In this document: one piece after another, positions 1 to 9,100 of the stretch | Position numbering within the stretch: position 1 is the stretch's first letter | How the letters are laid out: every line of letters begins with the position of its first letter | Assembly (NCBI RefSeq): GCF_038237375.1 | Contig: NZ_CP151273.1 | Span: forward strand, 806,001-870,000 | Reading direction: 5' to 3' | DNA from: Alcaligenes sp. SDU_A2 | GTDB lineage: Bacteria; Pseudomonadota; Gammaproteobacteria; Burkholderiales; Burkholderiaceae_B | Length of the DNA: 64,000 bases | Translations under genes and position numbers: made by a program | The notes under the pieces: model-generated | Databases searched by the model: none | Seen by the model: the letters and a program-made list of their open reading frames with translations, nothing else | Told to the model about the DNA's origin: nothing

Positions 1-1958
1 CGCGCACCTCCCAGCATATCCCGAATGATATTCTGCGCGAGCTGCATGGCTTTATTCACATGTTCGAGGACACGCCCGAATTTGTGGCCAGGCACATCAT
101 CCGCGAAGCGCGCTCGTACCTGGATAGTTTGGCCCCGCCGTTTTTCCGCGAGTTGGTCGATTATGCGTCGGACGGTTCGTATTCCTGGCACTGTCCAGGG
201 CATTCGGGCGGCGTCGCCTTCCTGAAAAGCCCGGTCGGCCAGATGTTTCATCAGTTTTTTGGCGAAAACATGCTGCGCGCCGACGTGTGCAACGCCGTGG
301 ACGAGCTGGGCCAGTTACTGGACCATACCGGCCCGGTGGCCGAAGCCGAGCGCAACGCCGCCCGCATCTTTCATGCGGATCACTGCTTTTTCGTGACCAA
401 CGGCACGTCCACGTCCAACAAAATCGTCTGGCACGCCAATGTGGCCAACGACGATGTGGTGGTGGTGGATCGCAACTGCCACAAGTCCATTCTGCACGCC
501 ATTACCATGACGGGTGCCATCCCGGTGTTTTTGCGCCCGACGCGCAATCACCTGGGCATTATTGGCCCCATCCCGCAGGACGAGTTCCACCCTGACAATA
601 TCCGTCGCAAGATCGAGGCCAATCCCTTTGCTAGCAAGGCCAAGAACAAGAAGCCCCGCATCCTGACGCTGACCCAGTCCACCTACGACGGCGTGATCTA
701 TAACGTCGAGATGATCAAGGAAACGCTGGACTCGGAAATCGACACGCTGCATTTCGACGAGGCCTGGCTGCCGCACGCGGCATTCCATGACTTCTATCAC
801 GATATGCATGCCATAGGCGCAGATCGTCCACGCAGCAAAAACACCATGATCTATGCCACGCATTCCACGCACAAGATGCTGGCCGGTCTGTCGCAGGCCT
901 CCCAGATCACCGTGCAGGATGCGGAAAACAGGTTGCTGGACCGCAACGTGTTCAACGAAGCCTACCTGATGCACACCAGCACCAGCCCCCAGTACGCCAT
1001 TATTGCGTCTTGCGACGTGGCAGCGGCCATGATGGAGCCGCCCGGCGGCACGGCCCTGGTCGAGGAAAGCATACGCGAGGCCATGGACTTTCGCCGCGCC
1101 ATGCGCAAAGTGTCCAGCGAATACGGCGAGGACGACTGGTGGTTCAAAGTCTGGGGTCCGGACCGTCTGGCCGACGAAGGCATAGGCAACCGGGACGACT
1201 GGATGCTGCGTTCAGGGGCGGAGTGGCACGGTTTCGGCAAGTTGCCGACCGACTTCAATATGCTGGACCCGGTCAAGGCCACCGTCATCACGCCCGGCCT
1301 GGATATCTCCGGGACGTTCGCCGAGCATGGCATTCCGGCCGCCCTGGTGTCCAAGTATCTGGCCGAGCATGGTGTGGTGGTCGAAAAAACCGGCCTGTAT
1401 TCGTTCTTCATCCTGTTTACCATCGGCATTACCAAAGGCCGCTGGAACACATTGCTGACGGCCTTGCAGCAATTCAAGGACGATTACGACCGTAACCAAC
1501 CCATGTGGCGCATTCTGCCGGACTTCTGCAAGGCTCAGCCTACCTACGAGCGCATGGGCTTGCGCGATCTGTGTCAACAGATCCACGAGGCCTACCACAA
1601 GTACGATCTGGCCCGCCTGACCACCGAGGTCTACCTGAGCGATATGGTGCCGGCCATGAAGCCGTCGGACGCGTATGCCAAGATGGCGCACCGCGAAATC
1701 GAGCGTGTCGGCATCGACGAGCTGGAAGGGCGCGTCACCGGTGTGCTGCTGACCCCTTACCCGCCCGGTATTCCGCTGCTCATTCCCGGCGAGCGATTTA
1801 ACTCGCGCATCGTGGAATATCTGCAGTTCGCTCGCGAATTCAATGCCCGCTTCCCTGGTTTTGAAACCTATGTGCACGGCCTGGCCCAGGATATCGGTCC
1901 GGATGGCCTGCCGCGCTACTACGTCGATTGCGTACGTGAATCCGAAGTTAGTGAGTAA
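1..1958 (+). CDS. Orn/Lys/Arg decarboxylase family protein (5' truncated by window)
   Basis: PLP-dependent fold-type I basic amino acid decarboxylase (arginine, lysine or ornithine to diamine plus CO2). The reading frame is open from base 3, so the N-terminal wing domain lies outside the window; the first ATG (60) is internal. Seen: FFVTNGTSTSNK, then LHFDEAWLPH (the cofactor Asp), then ATHSTHKMLAG, whose Lys is the expected Schiff-base residue, then the large C-terminal domain ending near a TAA. About 650 residues are visible against roughly 720-760 for the family. Substrate cannot be told from sequence alone. The next gene starts 6 bases later, so the two are probably cotranscribed. Confidence 0.9.
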   Translation, partial: RTSQHIPNDILRELHGFIHMFEDTPEFVARHIIREARSYLDSLAPPFFRELVDYASDGSYSWHCPGHSGGVAFLKSPVGQMFHQFFGENMLRADVCNAVDELGQLLDHTGPVAEAERNAARIFHADHCFFVTNGTSTSNKIVWHANVANDDVVVVDRNCHKSILHAITMTGAIPVFLRPTRNHLGIIGPIPQDEFHPDNIRRKIEANPFASKAKNKKPRILTLTQSTYDGVIYNVEMIKETLDSEIDTLHFDEAWLPHAAFHDFYHDMHAIGADRPRSKNTMIYATHSTHKMLAGLSQASQITVQDAENRLLDRNVFNEAYLMHTSTSPQYAIIASCDVAAAMMEPPGGTALVEESIREAMDFRRAMRKVSSEYGEDDWWFKVWGPDRLADEGIGNRDDWMLRSGAEWHGFGKLPTDFNMLDPVKATVITPGLDISGTFAEHGIPAALVSKYLAEHGVVVEKTGLYSFFILFTIGITKGRWNTLLTALQQFKDDYDRNQPMWRILPDFCKAQPTYERMGLRDLCQQIHEAYHKYDLARLTTEVYLSDMVPAMKPSDAYAKMAHREIERVGIDELEGRVTGVLLTPYPPGIPLLIPGERFNSRIVEYLQFAREFNARFPGFETYVHGLAQDIGPDGLPRYYVDCVRESEVSE

Positions 1959-1964
1959 CGCCGC

Positions 1965-3197
1965 GTGATCCCTTTTTTCGACGTCGCCATTATCGGCGCA
2001 GGGGCGGCCGGCATGCTGGCCGCCAGTATTGCCGGTCAGCGCGGGCTGCGGGTCGTGTTGATCGATCATGCAGAAAAGCTGGCCGAGAAGATCCGCATCT
2101 CCGGCGGTGGCCGCTGCAATTTCACCAATACCGGCACTTCCTCGGAAAACTTCATCTCGCAGAATCCGCATTTTTGCCGTTCTGCGCTGACGGCGTATAC
2201 ACCCCAGGATTTTCTGGAACTGGTACGCGCCTATAACATCGGTTTTCACGAAAAGCACAAAGGCCAGTTGTTCTGCGACGACTCCAGCGAGTCCATCATC
2301 CAGATGCTGCGCCAGGAATGCCTGAAAGGACAAGTGTCCTGGCGCATGCCTTGTTCGGTGCAGTCCATAGGGCGCAACGATGCCGGTTTTGTACTGCGTA
2401 CCAGCCAGGGCGATCTGAATGCTCGTCAGGTTGTCATTGCCACCGGCGGCATGGCCATTCCCCAACTGGGCGCTACCGACTATGCCTTGCGGGTCGCGCG
2501 GCACTTTGGCCTTAAAGTCATCGAGCCGCATCCGGCACTGGTGCCGTTAACCTTCGATGGCCGCGATTGGAAGCCGTTTTCCTCGCTCAGCGGCATGGCC
2601 TTGGAAGTACAGGTCAGCACGGGTGCAGGCAAGCAGCGCCAGGCTTTTTTGGAAGATCTGCTGTTTACGCATCGCGGCCTGTCAGGGCCGGCTATTTTGC
2701 AAATTTCCAGTTATTGGAAATCGGGTGAGGGGATCAGCATCGATCTGGCCCCCGGACAGGATATTGGTCAGCAGCTGCTTGAACTCAAGCCCGGCAATCG
2801 CCAACTGCTGGTGACGGTGCTCTCTACTTTGTGGCCGCGCCGTCTGGTGGAGCAGTGGCTAGATACATCCGATTTGCTGCCCAAAGGCGTTGGGCAGCAG
2901 CGTCTTGCCGACCTGCCCGACCGCGTGCTGCGCACGGTGGGGCAGGTGATCAATGCCTGGCAGCTCAAGCCCAGCGGTACGGCGGGTTATAAAAAGGCTG
3001 AAGTCATGAGCGGTGGAGTCGATACGCGCGAACTGAATCAGAAGAATATGGAAGCCCGCAAGGTGCCCGGCCTGTTCTTTATTGGCGAGGCGGTGGACGT
3101 GACGGGCTGGTTGGGTGGGTACAACTTCCAGTGGGCTTGGGCGTCGGCAGCGGCCTGTGCTCGTTCGCTGAGTGCCGACCCCGAGCGCGGTTTATAG
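1965..3197 (+). CDS. BaiN/HI0933-family FAD-dependent oxidoreductase
   Basis: Flavoprotein of the HI0933/YhiN/BaiN family, usual length near 400 residues (410 here). Seen: N-terminal FAD-binding GAGAAGMLAA Rossmann motif, the family signature KIRISGGGRCNFTN near residue 42, VVIATGGMAIPQLGATDYA in the middle, and the C-terminal GLFFIGEAVDVTGWLGGYN. The GTG start follows the decarboxylase stop by six bases. Cellular role is poorly defined for the family; some members reduce bile-acid intermediates, which is not a safe inference here. Likely cytoplasmic. Confidence 0.88.
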   Translation: MIPFFDVAIIGAGAAGMLAASIAGQRGLRVVLIDHAEKLAEKIRISGGGRCNFTNTGTSSENFISQNPHFCRSALTAYTPQDFLELVRAYNIGFHEKHKGQLFCDDSSESIIQMLRQECLKGQVSWRMPCSVQSIGRNDAGFVLRTSQGDLNARQVVIATGGMAIPQLGATDYALRVARHFGLKVIEPHPALVPLTFDGRDWKPFSSLSGMALEVQVSTGAGKQRQAFLEDLLFTHRGLSGPAILQISSYWKSGEGISIDLAPGQDIGQQLLELKPGNRQLLVTVLSTLWPRRLVEQWLDTSDLLPKGVGQQRLADLPDRVLRTVGQVINAWQLKPSGTAGYKKAEVMSGGVDTRELNQKNMEARKVPGLFFIGEAVDVTGWLGGYNFQWAWASAAACARSLSADPERGL

Positions 3198-3267
3198 TGC
3201 AGCAATGCGCCGGCTTGTCTGTCAGCGGCCGGTGCCAGGACATTGGCTTATTATTTGAGAGGGACAT

Positions 3268-3642
3268 ATGCAGCTACCAGAGGACAGAAAATACGTGGCC
3301 ACGCACGAGTGGGCCAAGGCAGAAGGCGATGTGGTGCTGGTGGGCATCACGGATTTTGCTCAGGATCAGTTGGGCGATCTGGTGTTTGTTGGCGATTTCA
3401 CGCCCGGCACGCGTCTGGCCGCCGGTGAAACCGCCGGCGTGGTGGAGTCGGTCAAGGCCGCCTCGGATATTTATGCTCCCGTCGCTGGCGAAGTGGTGGA
3501 GTTCAACGAAGCCTTGTCGGATGCCCCCAACTTAATCAATGACGCGGCCTTTGATACTTGGATTTTCAAGCTCAAGGCGGACAATCCAGCCGACTTGGAC
3601 GCATTGCTCGATGGCCCTGGTTACGAGGCTGTGGCGCAATAA
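3268..3642 (+). CDS. gcvH: Glycine cleavage system H protein
   Basis: Lipoyl carrier of the glycine cleavage complex; shuttles the aminomethyl group from GcvP to GcvT. Length 124 is normal. ESVKAASD holds the lipoylated Lys63, with ETAGVVESVK and YAPVAGEVVEFN forming the two halves of the lipoyl fold; the N-terminus reads YVATHEWAK as in the family. A GAGGG-like ribosome site lies just upstream. Neither gcvT nor gcvP is in the window: the gene is flanked by a BaiN-type flavoprotein and by repeat copy A. It may still serve a glycine cleavage system encoded elsewhere, or act as a lipoyl relay. Confidence 0.95.
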   Translation: MQLPEDRKYVATHEWAKAEGDVVLVGITDFAQDQLGDLVFVGDFTPGTRLAAGETAGVVESVKAASDIYAPVAGEVVEFNEALSDAPNLINDAAFDTWIFKLKADNPADLDALLDGPGYEAVAQ

Positions 3643-3670
3643 CAGTCGGGTTTTGGGCCGCTAAAAAAGG

Positions 3671-4205
3671 GTCTTCGAAGAATTTCGAGCGCCAATTTAC
3701 CCAGTCGATGAGGAACTGGCCTTTTGAAGACGCCATTCAAGGCGCAGCAAGATCGGACAGGGCTGATGGCTTGCCGGCGCTGCGCGCCGGTGCCCTGGTC
3801 GGTGCGCATGGCCGGGCGCGTCGTTAACTCCGGCGGGTTGCTTGTCCACCGGACAAGCAACAAGCGCCGCCGTCAAACAGAACGACGCTTGCACCCCGTC
3901 CCCGCGCGCCGCCTGCGGCAAGCCATCCGACCCGCCCTTTTCGATCTTGCTGCGCCTTGAACGGCTCAAAACACCGATGACATAGTCCCAGCGATACATA
4001 GCCATACCCCAACAGAACATTCAGCGGATGGCTGATACCTGGTACAGCGTACGCGGGTGCCTTGCCGTTTGGGCCAAGCACAGCGGTGCCGTTCTCGCCA
4101 AGCCGACCCCCTGCGGCCTGCCTGGCGAGAACCCGAGGTTCTCTGCGCTTGGCCCAAACGGCCCGCCCACTACGAAGGAGTTCCCGGCATCTCTCGAAGA
4201 ACCAT
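3671..4205. repeat. Structured repeat element, copy A (single module)
   Basis: About 535 bp without a credible gene. Right end ATCTCTCGAAGAACCAT is an inverted match to the left end TCTTCGAAGAATT (imperfect on the left). Inside: 24-bp arms at 3732-3755 and 3942-3965 (one mismatch) enclose 12-bp arms at 3765-3776 and 3916-3927 and a hairpin at 3837-3861 (11-bp stem, 3-base loop). A second nested hairpin has 15-bp arms at 4065-4079 and 4147-4161, with inner 10-bp arms at 4091-4100 and 4123-4132. A longer, diverged copy lies inverted at 23632-24369. Looks like a non-autonomous mobile or RNA-structured repeat; no transposase is present. Confidence 0.85.
3837..3861. repeat. Core hairpin of repeat copy A
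   Basis: Perfect 11-bp inverted repeat GTTGCTTGTCC / GGACAAGCAAC with loop ACC. The matching hairpin of copy B (24175-24199) has GTTACTTGTCC / GGACAAGTAAC, a paired G-C to A-T change that keeps the stem. Confidence 0.9.
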
Positions 4206-4245
4206 AAAAAATGCCAGTCAGTTAATTGCTGACTGGCATTTTTTA
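4206..4245. terminator. Bidirectional rho-independent terminator
   Basis: Stem ATGCCAGTCAG (4211-4221) / CTGACTGGCAT (4229-4239), loop TTAATTG, flanked by A6 on the left and T6 on the right, so it can stop transcription both ways. It sits directly against the right end of repeat copy A, between gcvH and the leftward yggT gene. Confidence 0.9.
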
Positions 4246-4287
4246 TGACGTGGCCTTGTTCGGAACATGAACCACGGTTGTAGCCGT

Positions 4288-4851
4288 TTAAATCGGCACC
4301 AGGCTGAATGCCAGGCGGGTGATGACCATGTTCAGTACTTGGGTCAGAAGCAGAACGACCAACGGCGACAGATCCAGCCCGCCCAGATCTGGAAGGATGC
4401 GGCGGATGGGGGCCAGCAGCGGGTCGGTAATGGTGCGCAGCAAGGGCATGCTGGGCGATTGCGGTTGAATCCAGGACATGAGCGCCTGCAGCAGCACGAC
4501 CCAGAAGATCAGGCTAAGCGACCAGCGCAGCAGGGTGAGCGCAGCGGCCAGTATCAGCATGGGCAGATTGGCCAAGACCGAGAAAGAACCCGACAGCACC
4601 AGGGCGCTAAGCAGCAGGTAGACCAACGCGCTGAGCCAGCCTCCCAGCAGCGATGGCCAGTCCCAGAATTTACCGGCCTTGATCAGGCGGCGCAGTGGCA
4701 TGACCAGCCAGTCGGTGACCTTGAACATGGCCTGCGAATAGGGATTGAAGGGGTGTACCCGCAAGGCGTAGACCCAGGCGCGCAATAGCAAAACCGTACC
4801 CAGGAGCGAGAAGACGATATTGATGAGGAATAGGGCAACGTCACTGAACAT
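4288..4851 (-). CDS. YggT family integral membrane protein
   Basis: About 187 residues with two tandem YggT-type units, each hydrophobic helices plus a motif of the form TDPLLAPIRRILPDLGGLDLSPL (clear in the C-terminal unit; VTDWLVMPLRRLI in the first). Members of this family sit in the inner membrane and have been linked to osmotic or cation stress and cell-division complexes, with no firm biochemical role. Start set at the ATG giving MFSDVALF, since the 22 residues upstream are poorly conserved-looking; a start at 4917 is possible. Lies downstream of the histone-like gene but separated from it by a strong terminator. Confidence 0.85.
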   Translation of the reverse strand: MFSDVALFLINIVFSLLGTVLLLRAWVYALRVHPFNPYSQAMFKVTDWLVMPLRRLIKAGKFWDWPSLLGGWLSALVYLLLSALVLSGSFSVLANLPMLILAAALTLLRWSLSLIFWVVLLQALMSWIQPQSPSMPLLRTITDPLLAPIRRILPDLGGLDLSPLVVLLLTQVLNMVITRLAFSLVPI

Positions 4852-4906
4852 GATGGCCGTATGTGAAAAGAGGAAGAAAGAATTGTCGCATGCGACCGCC
4901 GAAAGC

Positions 4907-4936
4907 CAAAGAGCCACCCGCAGGGGTGGCTCTTTG
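4907..4936 (-). terminator. Rho-independent terminator after the histone-like gene
   Basis: Stem CAAAGAGCCACCC / GGGTGGCTCTTTG (13 bp) with loop GCAG, located just past the stop of the leftward histone-like gene and before yggT. The U tract is short, so efficiency is uncertain. Confidence 0.7.
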
Positions 4937-4956
4937 TGCGCATACGCCTTGTTTGA

Positions 4957-5709
4957 TTAAGGCCGCTTGCCGGTCGGGAAGGGCCAGGAACCGGCTGGAT
5001 TGATGTCTTGTCGGCTGGGCTCGGCAGGGGCGGCGGTCTTGGCGGCTTTGCGGGCGGCGGTCTTGTTGCCGGTCTTTTTGGCCGGAGCGGCCGCGGGCGT
5101 GTCGGTAGCTTTGGTCACGGGCTTGCTTTCTTTCTTGGGGGCTGCTGCTTTTTTAGCGGCTGCGGGAGTACTGGCCTTCTTGGCAACGGTCTTTGCAGCG
5201 GCTGGAGCAGCCGTTTTTACAGTGGATTTCGCGGCGGTTTTCTTGGCCGCGGGCTTGGCGGCTACCTTTTTGGCGGCGGCTTTGGTGGCCGGACTTGCCT
5301 TGGTAGCTGTTTTTGCAGTCGCGCTCTTGGCGGGGGCTTTTTTGGCCGCCGCTTTTTTCACGGCTGCGGTTTTAGTGGAAGTTTTAGCGGCTGGCTGGCC
5401 TGCTGTTTTGGTGGCTGCGGATTTTTTCGTTGCTGTTTTGGCCGTGCTTTTCACGGCTTTGCTGGTATCGGCTGCTGGGGTGGTTGCGGTCTTTTTTGCA
5501 ACGGCTTTTTGGGCGGTGGTTTTAGCCGCTTTTTTAACGGCTGTTTTAGGAGCCGCCGTTTTGCTGGAGGTGGACTTGCTGCTGGCTGGGCTGGCCTTGG
5601 AGGCATCAGCATTCACAGGGGTGACGGCGGTTTTTGCGGTCGTCGCTTTTTTCGCGCCGGCCGCTTTGACTGCGGTCGATTTTGCTGCGCCTTTTTTGGC
5701 AGTTGCCAT
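4957..5709 (-). CDS. Alanine/lysine-rich histone H1-like (AlgP-type) protein
   Basis: 250 residues almost entirely of Ala, Lys, Thr, Pro and Ser in KKAAAKKA/KTA-type repeats, as in eukaryotic H1 tails and the bacterial AlgP/BpH1 proteins; expected to bind DNA nonspecifically and act in nucleoid organisation. The C-terminus NPAGSWPFPTGKRP is the only non-repetitive part and is a conserved tail in this group. Start: AAGGAG precedes two in-frame ATGs; the second (5709, MATAKKG) has proper 7-base spacing, the first would be too close. The repeats make the length prone to slippage between strains. Confidence 0.88.
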   Translation of the reverse strand: MATAKKGAAKSTAVKAAGAKKATTAKTAVTPVNADASKASPASSKSTSSKTAAPKTAVKKAAKTTAQKAVAKKTATTPAADTSKAVKSTAKTATKKSAATKTAGQPAAKTSTKTAAVKKAAAKKAPAKSATAKTATKASPATKAAAKKVAAKPAAKKTAAKSTVKTAAPAAAKTVAKKASTPAAAKKAAAPKKESKPVTKATDTPAAAPAKKTGNKTAARKAAKTAAPAEPSRQDINPAGSWPFPTGKRP

Positions 5710-5860
5710 GATCATGCTCCTTGAGAACAAGTCTTTAGTTTGTCCACACCCATTTGACCTGGCCCGGGAAATCGTATTGGCCTTTTGCAAATGACGCAGG
5801 CGTACGAGGGTGACACTTTATACGCTAGAAGTCTAACGGAAGACTCTATACAGTCAAGCA

Positions 5861-5986
5861 TTAATCCCCGCTAAATGCTTTGCCGGTTTGGTATTGCTTG
5901 GCGCGTGTCTCAAAAAAGTTGCGTTCTTTTTTCAGATCGATCATTTCGGCCATCCTGATCGGGTGGCAAAAGCAGCAATGTGGCAT
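5861..5986 (-). pseudogene. Relic or mini-ORF resembling the C-terminus of ribonucleotide reductase beta (NrdB)
   Basis: A 41-codon leftward frame from ATG (5986) to TAA ends MAEMIDLKKERNFFETR then AKQYQTGKAFSGD. From memory, class Ia NrdB proteins of betaproteobacteria end in a very similar stretch (EMIDLKKEKNFFETR, then YQTGGALSWD). The match begins abruptly: the upstream part MPHCCFCHPIR is only weakly alike and there is no longer frame. No clear ribosome site. Most simply a leftover 3' end of nrdB after a rearrangement; the key Trp of the tail is replaced by Gly. Confidence 0.55.
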
Positions 5987-6105
5987 ACAAATCTGGTGCT
6001 ACAGCCCATGTAGATGCGCTTGTCGTTCAAGGGCATGCCGTCTTTTGTCGGTCGTTGCCGGCCCGGTGGTCGATGTGGGCGGATAAACCGTTTCTGTCGC
6101 CATCG

Positions 6106-6131
6106 AAAAAAAAGCCTTGCCGAAGCAAGGC
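6106..6131 (-). terminator. Rho-independent terminator of the indolepyruvate oxidoreductase gene
   Basis: On the minus strand GCCTTGC-TTCG-GCAAGGC is followed by eight T (6106-6113). It lies 35 bases beyond the stop codon of the large leftward gene. Confidence 0.85.
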
Positions 6132-6167
6132 CTTGAAGGGACGCCCTTATTGGGCCGTCGAGGAGGA

Positions 6168-9100
6168 TTAGAGGTGCTGGGCGCTCAGGTTCTGGGTAGG
6201 CGCATCGGCTTGCGTCAGTTGTGCAGACAACTGTGCAAAACGCTGCTGGTATTGCTGGGCCGCCGCCATTTTGACGGGGCCAAAGCCGCGCAATTGCTGG
6301 GGCAGTTCGGCCAGTTCCAGGGCCGTCGCGTATTGGCTGGCATTCAGACCTTGGGCCAGACGGGTCAGCAAGGCCTGGTATTCGCGCCAGAAACGGCGTT
6401 CCATCCGGCGCTCCTGGCTATAGCCGAATACATCCAGGGGCGTATTGCGCAGTGTCTTGCCCTTGGCCAGCCAGCGCAGCAGCGTGGCGGTGCGGGGGCC
6501 AAACGTCATTTTGCGTGGTCGGCCTGTCGATGGGTCATGGCGGGCCAGCAAGGGCGGGGCAAAGTGAAAGCGCAGGCTGAAATCGCCTTGGAATTGGCGT
6601 TCCAGGTCTTGACGGAAATCCGGGTGGCTGAACAGGCGGGCCACTTCGTACTCGTCCTTGTAGGCCATCAGCTTGTACAAGCTGCGGGCTGCTTTCTCGG
6701 TCAGCGTCGGGCGTTGGCCGGGACGCAATGTTTCTTCGGCTTGTTGCAGGGCCGAGATCGTCTGGGTGAAGCGGCGCGCATAGGCTGCATCTTGATACTG
6801 TTCCAGGTTGCGGCTGCAACGCTGCACGATTTGTTCCAGAGTTTCACGACGTTGCAGCGTGACCACCTGAGCGGCCGGTTGTTGCAGACCGGCCAGGGCC
6901 TGATCATCGTGGCTCAGCACACGACCAATGTGGAAGGCATCCAGATTGGCCTGGATGGCGACACCGTTCAGGCGTATGGCCTGTTCGATGGCCGCGCTGC
7001 TGACCGGCACCGAACCCTGCTGCCAGGCCATGCCCAGCAGCATCATATTGGACAGCAGGCTGTCGCCGAACAGGCGCGTGGCGGCTTCGTGAGCGTTGAT
7101 GGATCGGACCTGATTGCGGCCCGCAGCATCCTGCAACTGCGTCAGCAGGCGCTGGGCGTCCAGAGGCGCATCCGGATTGCGGGTAAATTCGGCCGTGGGG
7201 GCCAGGTATTCATTGATGATGGCGTGGGTGTGGCCTGCGCGCAGGCAGGATATGGCATTAGGGTGCGCGGCGGCGACCACATCGCACAAAATGGCCAGAT
7301 CGGCCTGGCCCGGGTCCACGCGCACGGCACCGGTAGGCTGTGCGCCGGCCGACAGGCGGATGTGGCTGATGACCGTGCCGCCTTTTTGTGCCAGCCCGGT
7401 CATGTCCAGCACCGATGCGCTGCGCCCTTCCAGGTGCGCGGCCATAGACAGTACGGCCCCGATGGTAATGACGCCGGTTCCGCCCACGCCGGCCACGATG
7501 ACATTGCTCGAGCGCGTCAGGTCGGCGGGAGCGGGCAGTCCAGGCAGTTTTTCCAGCAGGCGTGCCTTCAGGTCGGCCTGGCCGTCGTCGTTGCCGCGCC
7601 GCAGCGAACCACCCATGACGGACACAAAGCTGGGGCAAAAACCATCCACGCAGGAATAGTCTTTATTACAGCTGGATTGATCGATCTGGCGCTTGCGCCC
7701 TTCGGGTGTTTCGGCGGGTACCAGCGACAGGCAGTTGGACTGCACGCCGCAGTCGCCGCAGCCTTCGCAGACGGCTTTATTGATAAACAGGCGGCGCGCT
7801 GGGTCCGGGTACTCGTTCTTTTTGCGGCGGCGGCGTTTTTCCGCCGCGCAGGTCTGGTCGTGAATCAGAATGGTCACGCCGGGAATCTCGCGCAGCTCGC
7901 GTTGCAGACGATCCAGCTCGCGGCGGTGATGCACCTGGATGCCGGCAGGCAGGTCTACGCCGCGATAGCGTTCGGGTTCGTCGGTAGTGATGACCACGCG
8001 GCGCGCGCCTTCGCCCAGCGTCTGCTGGCAGATGCGCGGCACCGAGATCGGGCCGTCCACGGGTTGGCCGCCCGTCATGGCCACGGCGTCATTGAACAAG
8101 ATCTTGTAGGTAATGTTCGCGCCGGCGGCAATGGCCTGGCGTATGGCCAGATAGCCGGAATGAAAGTAAGTGCCTTCGCCCATGTTCTGGAACATATGGC
8201 CGGCCTGGATAAAGGGCGACAATCCCACCCAGTCCGTGCCTTCGCCGCCCATCTGGGTCAGGCCGCGCGTCTTGCGGTCCATCCAGGTCGCCATATAGTG
8301 GCAACCCACGCCGGCCATGGCCTGGCTGCCTTCGGGCACTTTGGTGGACGTATTATGTGGACAGCCCGAACAAAAATAGGGGCGTCGCGTCAGGCCGTCC
8401 GTGTCGATGACGGGCATGGACTGCGCCGTACAGGCCGGCAATTGCAGACCGGCATGGCGGCCCAGCCAGCGGCGCAGGCCAACGGCGACGCGGGCCGGGC
8501 TGAGCTGGCCATCGGCGGGAATCAGCACTTCTTGTTCCACATCGCGCTTGCCCGAGACAGTGGGGCGTTGGGCGCGGTTAAACAACAGGTTCTTGAGCTG
8601 GTCCTCGATGATCGGGCCTTTTTCTTCGATGACCAACACATGGTCCAGGCCGTCGATGAAGTTTTCCAGCGACTGGGCATTGACCGGCCAGCTCAGGCCG
8701 ATCTTCAGATGGCGGATGGCCGGTAGTTCGCCGATTGTGGCCAGTTGTTCCAGGGCATCCAGGGCATCGAGCGTAGCCTTGCCGGTCGAAACAATGCCCA
8801 GGCGCGCGCCGGGGGCCGCTTCCAGAGTGCGATCCAGGCTGTGTTTGCGGGCGAAGTCACGCACGCTTTGCAGGCGTGCCTCCAGGGTGCCTTCGATGGC
8901 TGGGGTCAGAAATTCGCTGGGGTTATATGGGTGCAGGCCACCTTGGGCATCGTTCAGCGCCGCATCCAGGTCGTCCAGCGGGGCGATCTCGAAAGAGCGT
9001 CCGCTTTCCACCGTTTCGGTAATGGCTTTCAAGGCCACCCAGGAACCCGAGTAACGCGACAGCGCCCAGGCCCAGACGCCGAAACGCTCATATTCTTCGA

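Noticed and set aside
3198-3267. Glycine riboswitch ahead of gcvH
   Set aside because: Only 70 bp are available and no tandem glycine aptamer features are visible.
4967-5794. Rightward frame opposite the histone-like gene
   Set aside because: A hydrophobic Ala/Leu/Val/Phe repeat produced by reading the complement of Lys/Ala repeats; no ribosome site.
6117-8726. Very long rightward open frame opposite the indolepyruvate oxidoreductase
   Set aside because: It is antisense to an unmistakable 1155-residue enzyme with Fe-S and TPP motifs; the translation is rich in Gln, His, Ala and Arg as expected from a GC-rich complement, with no domain.
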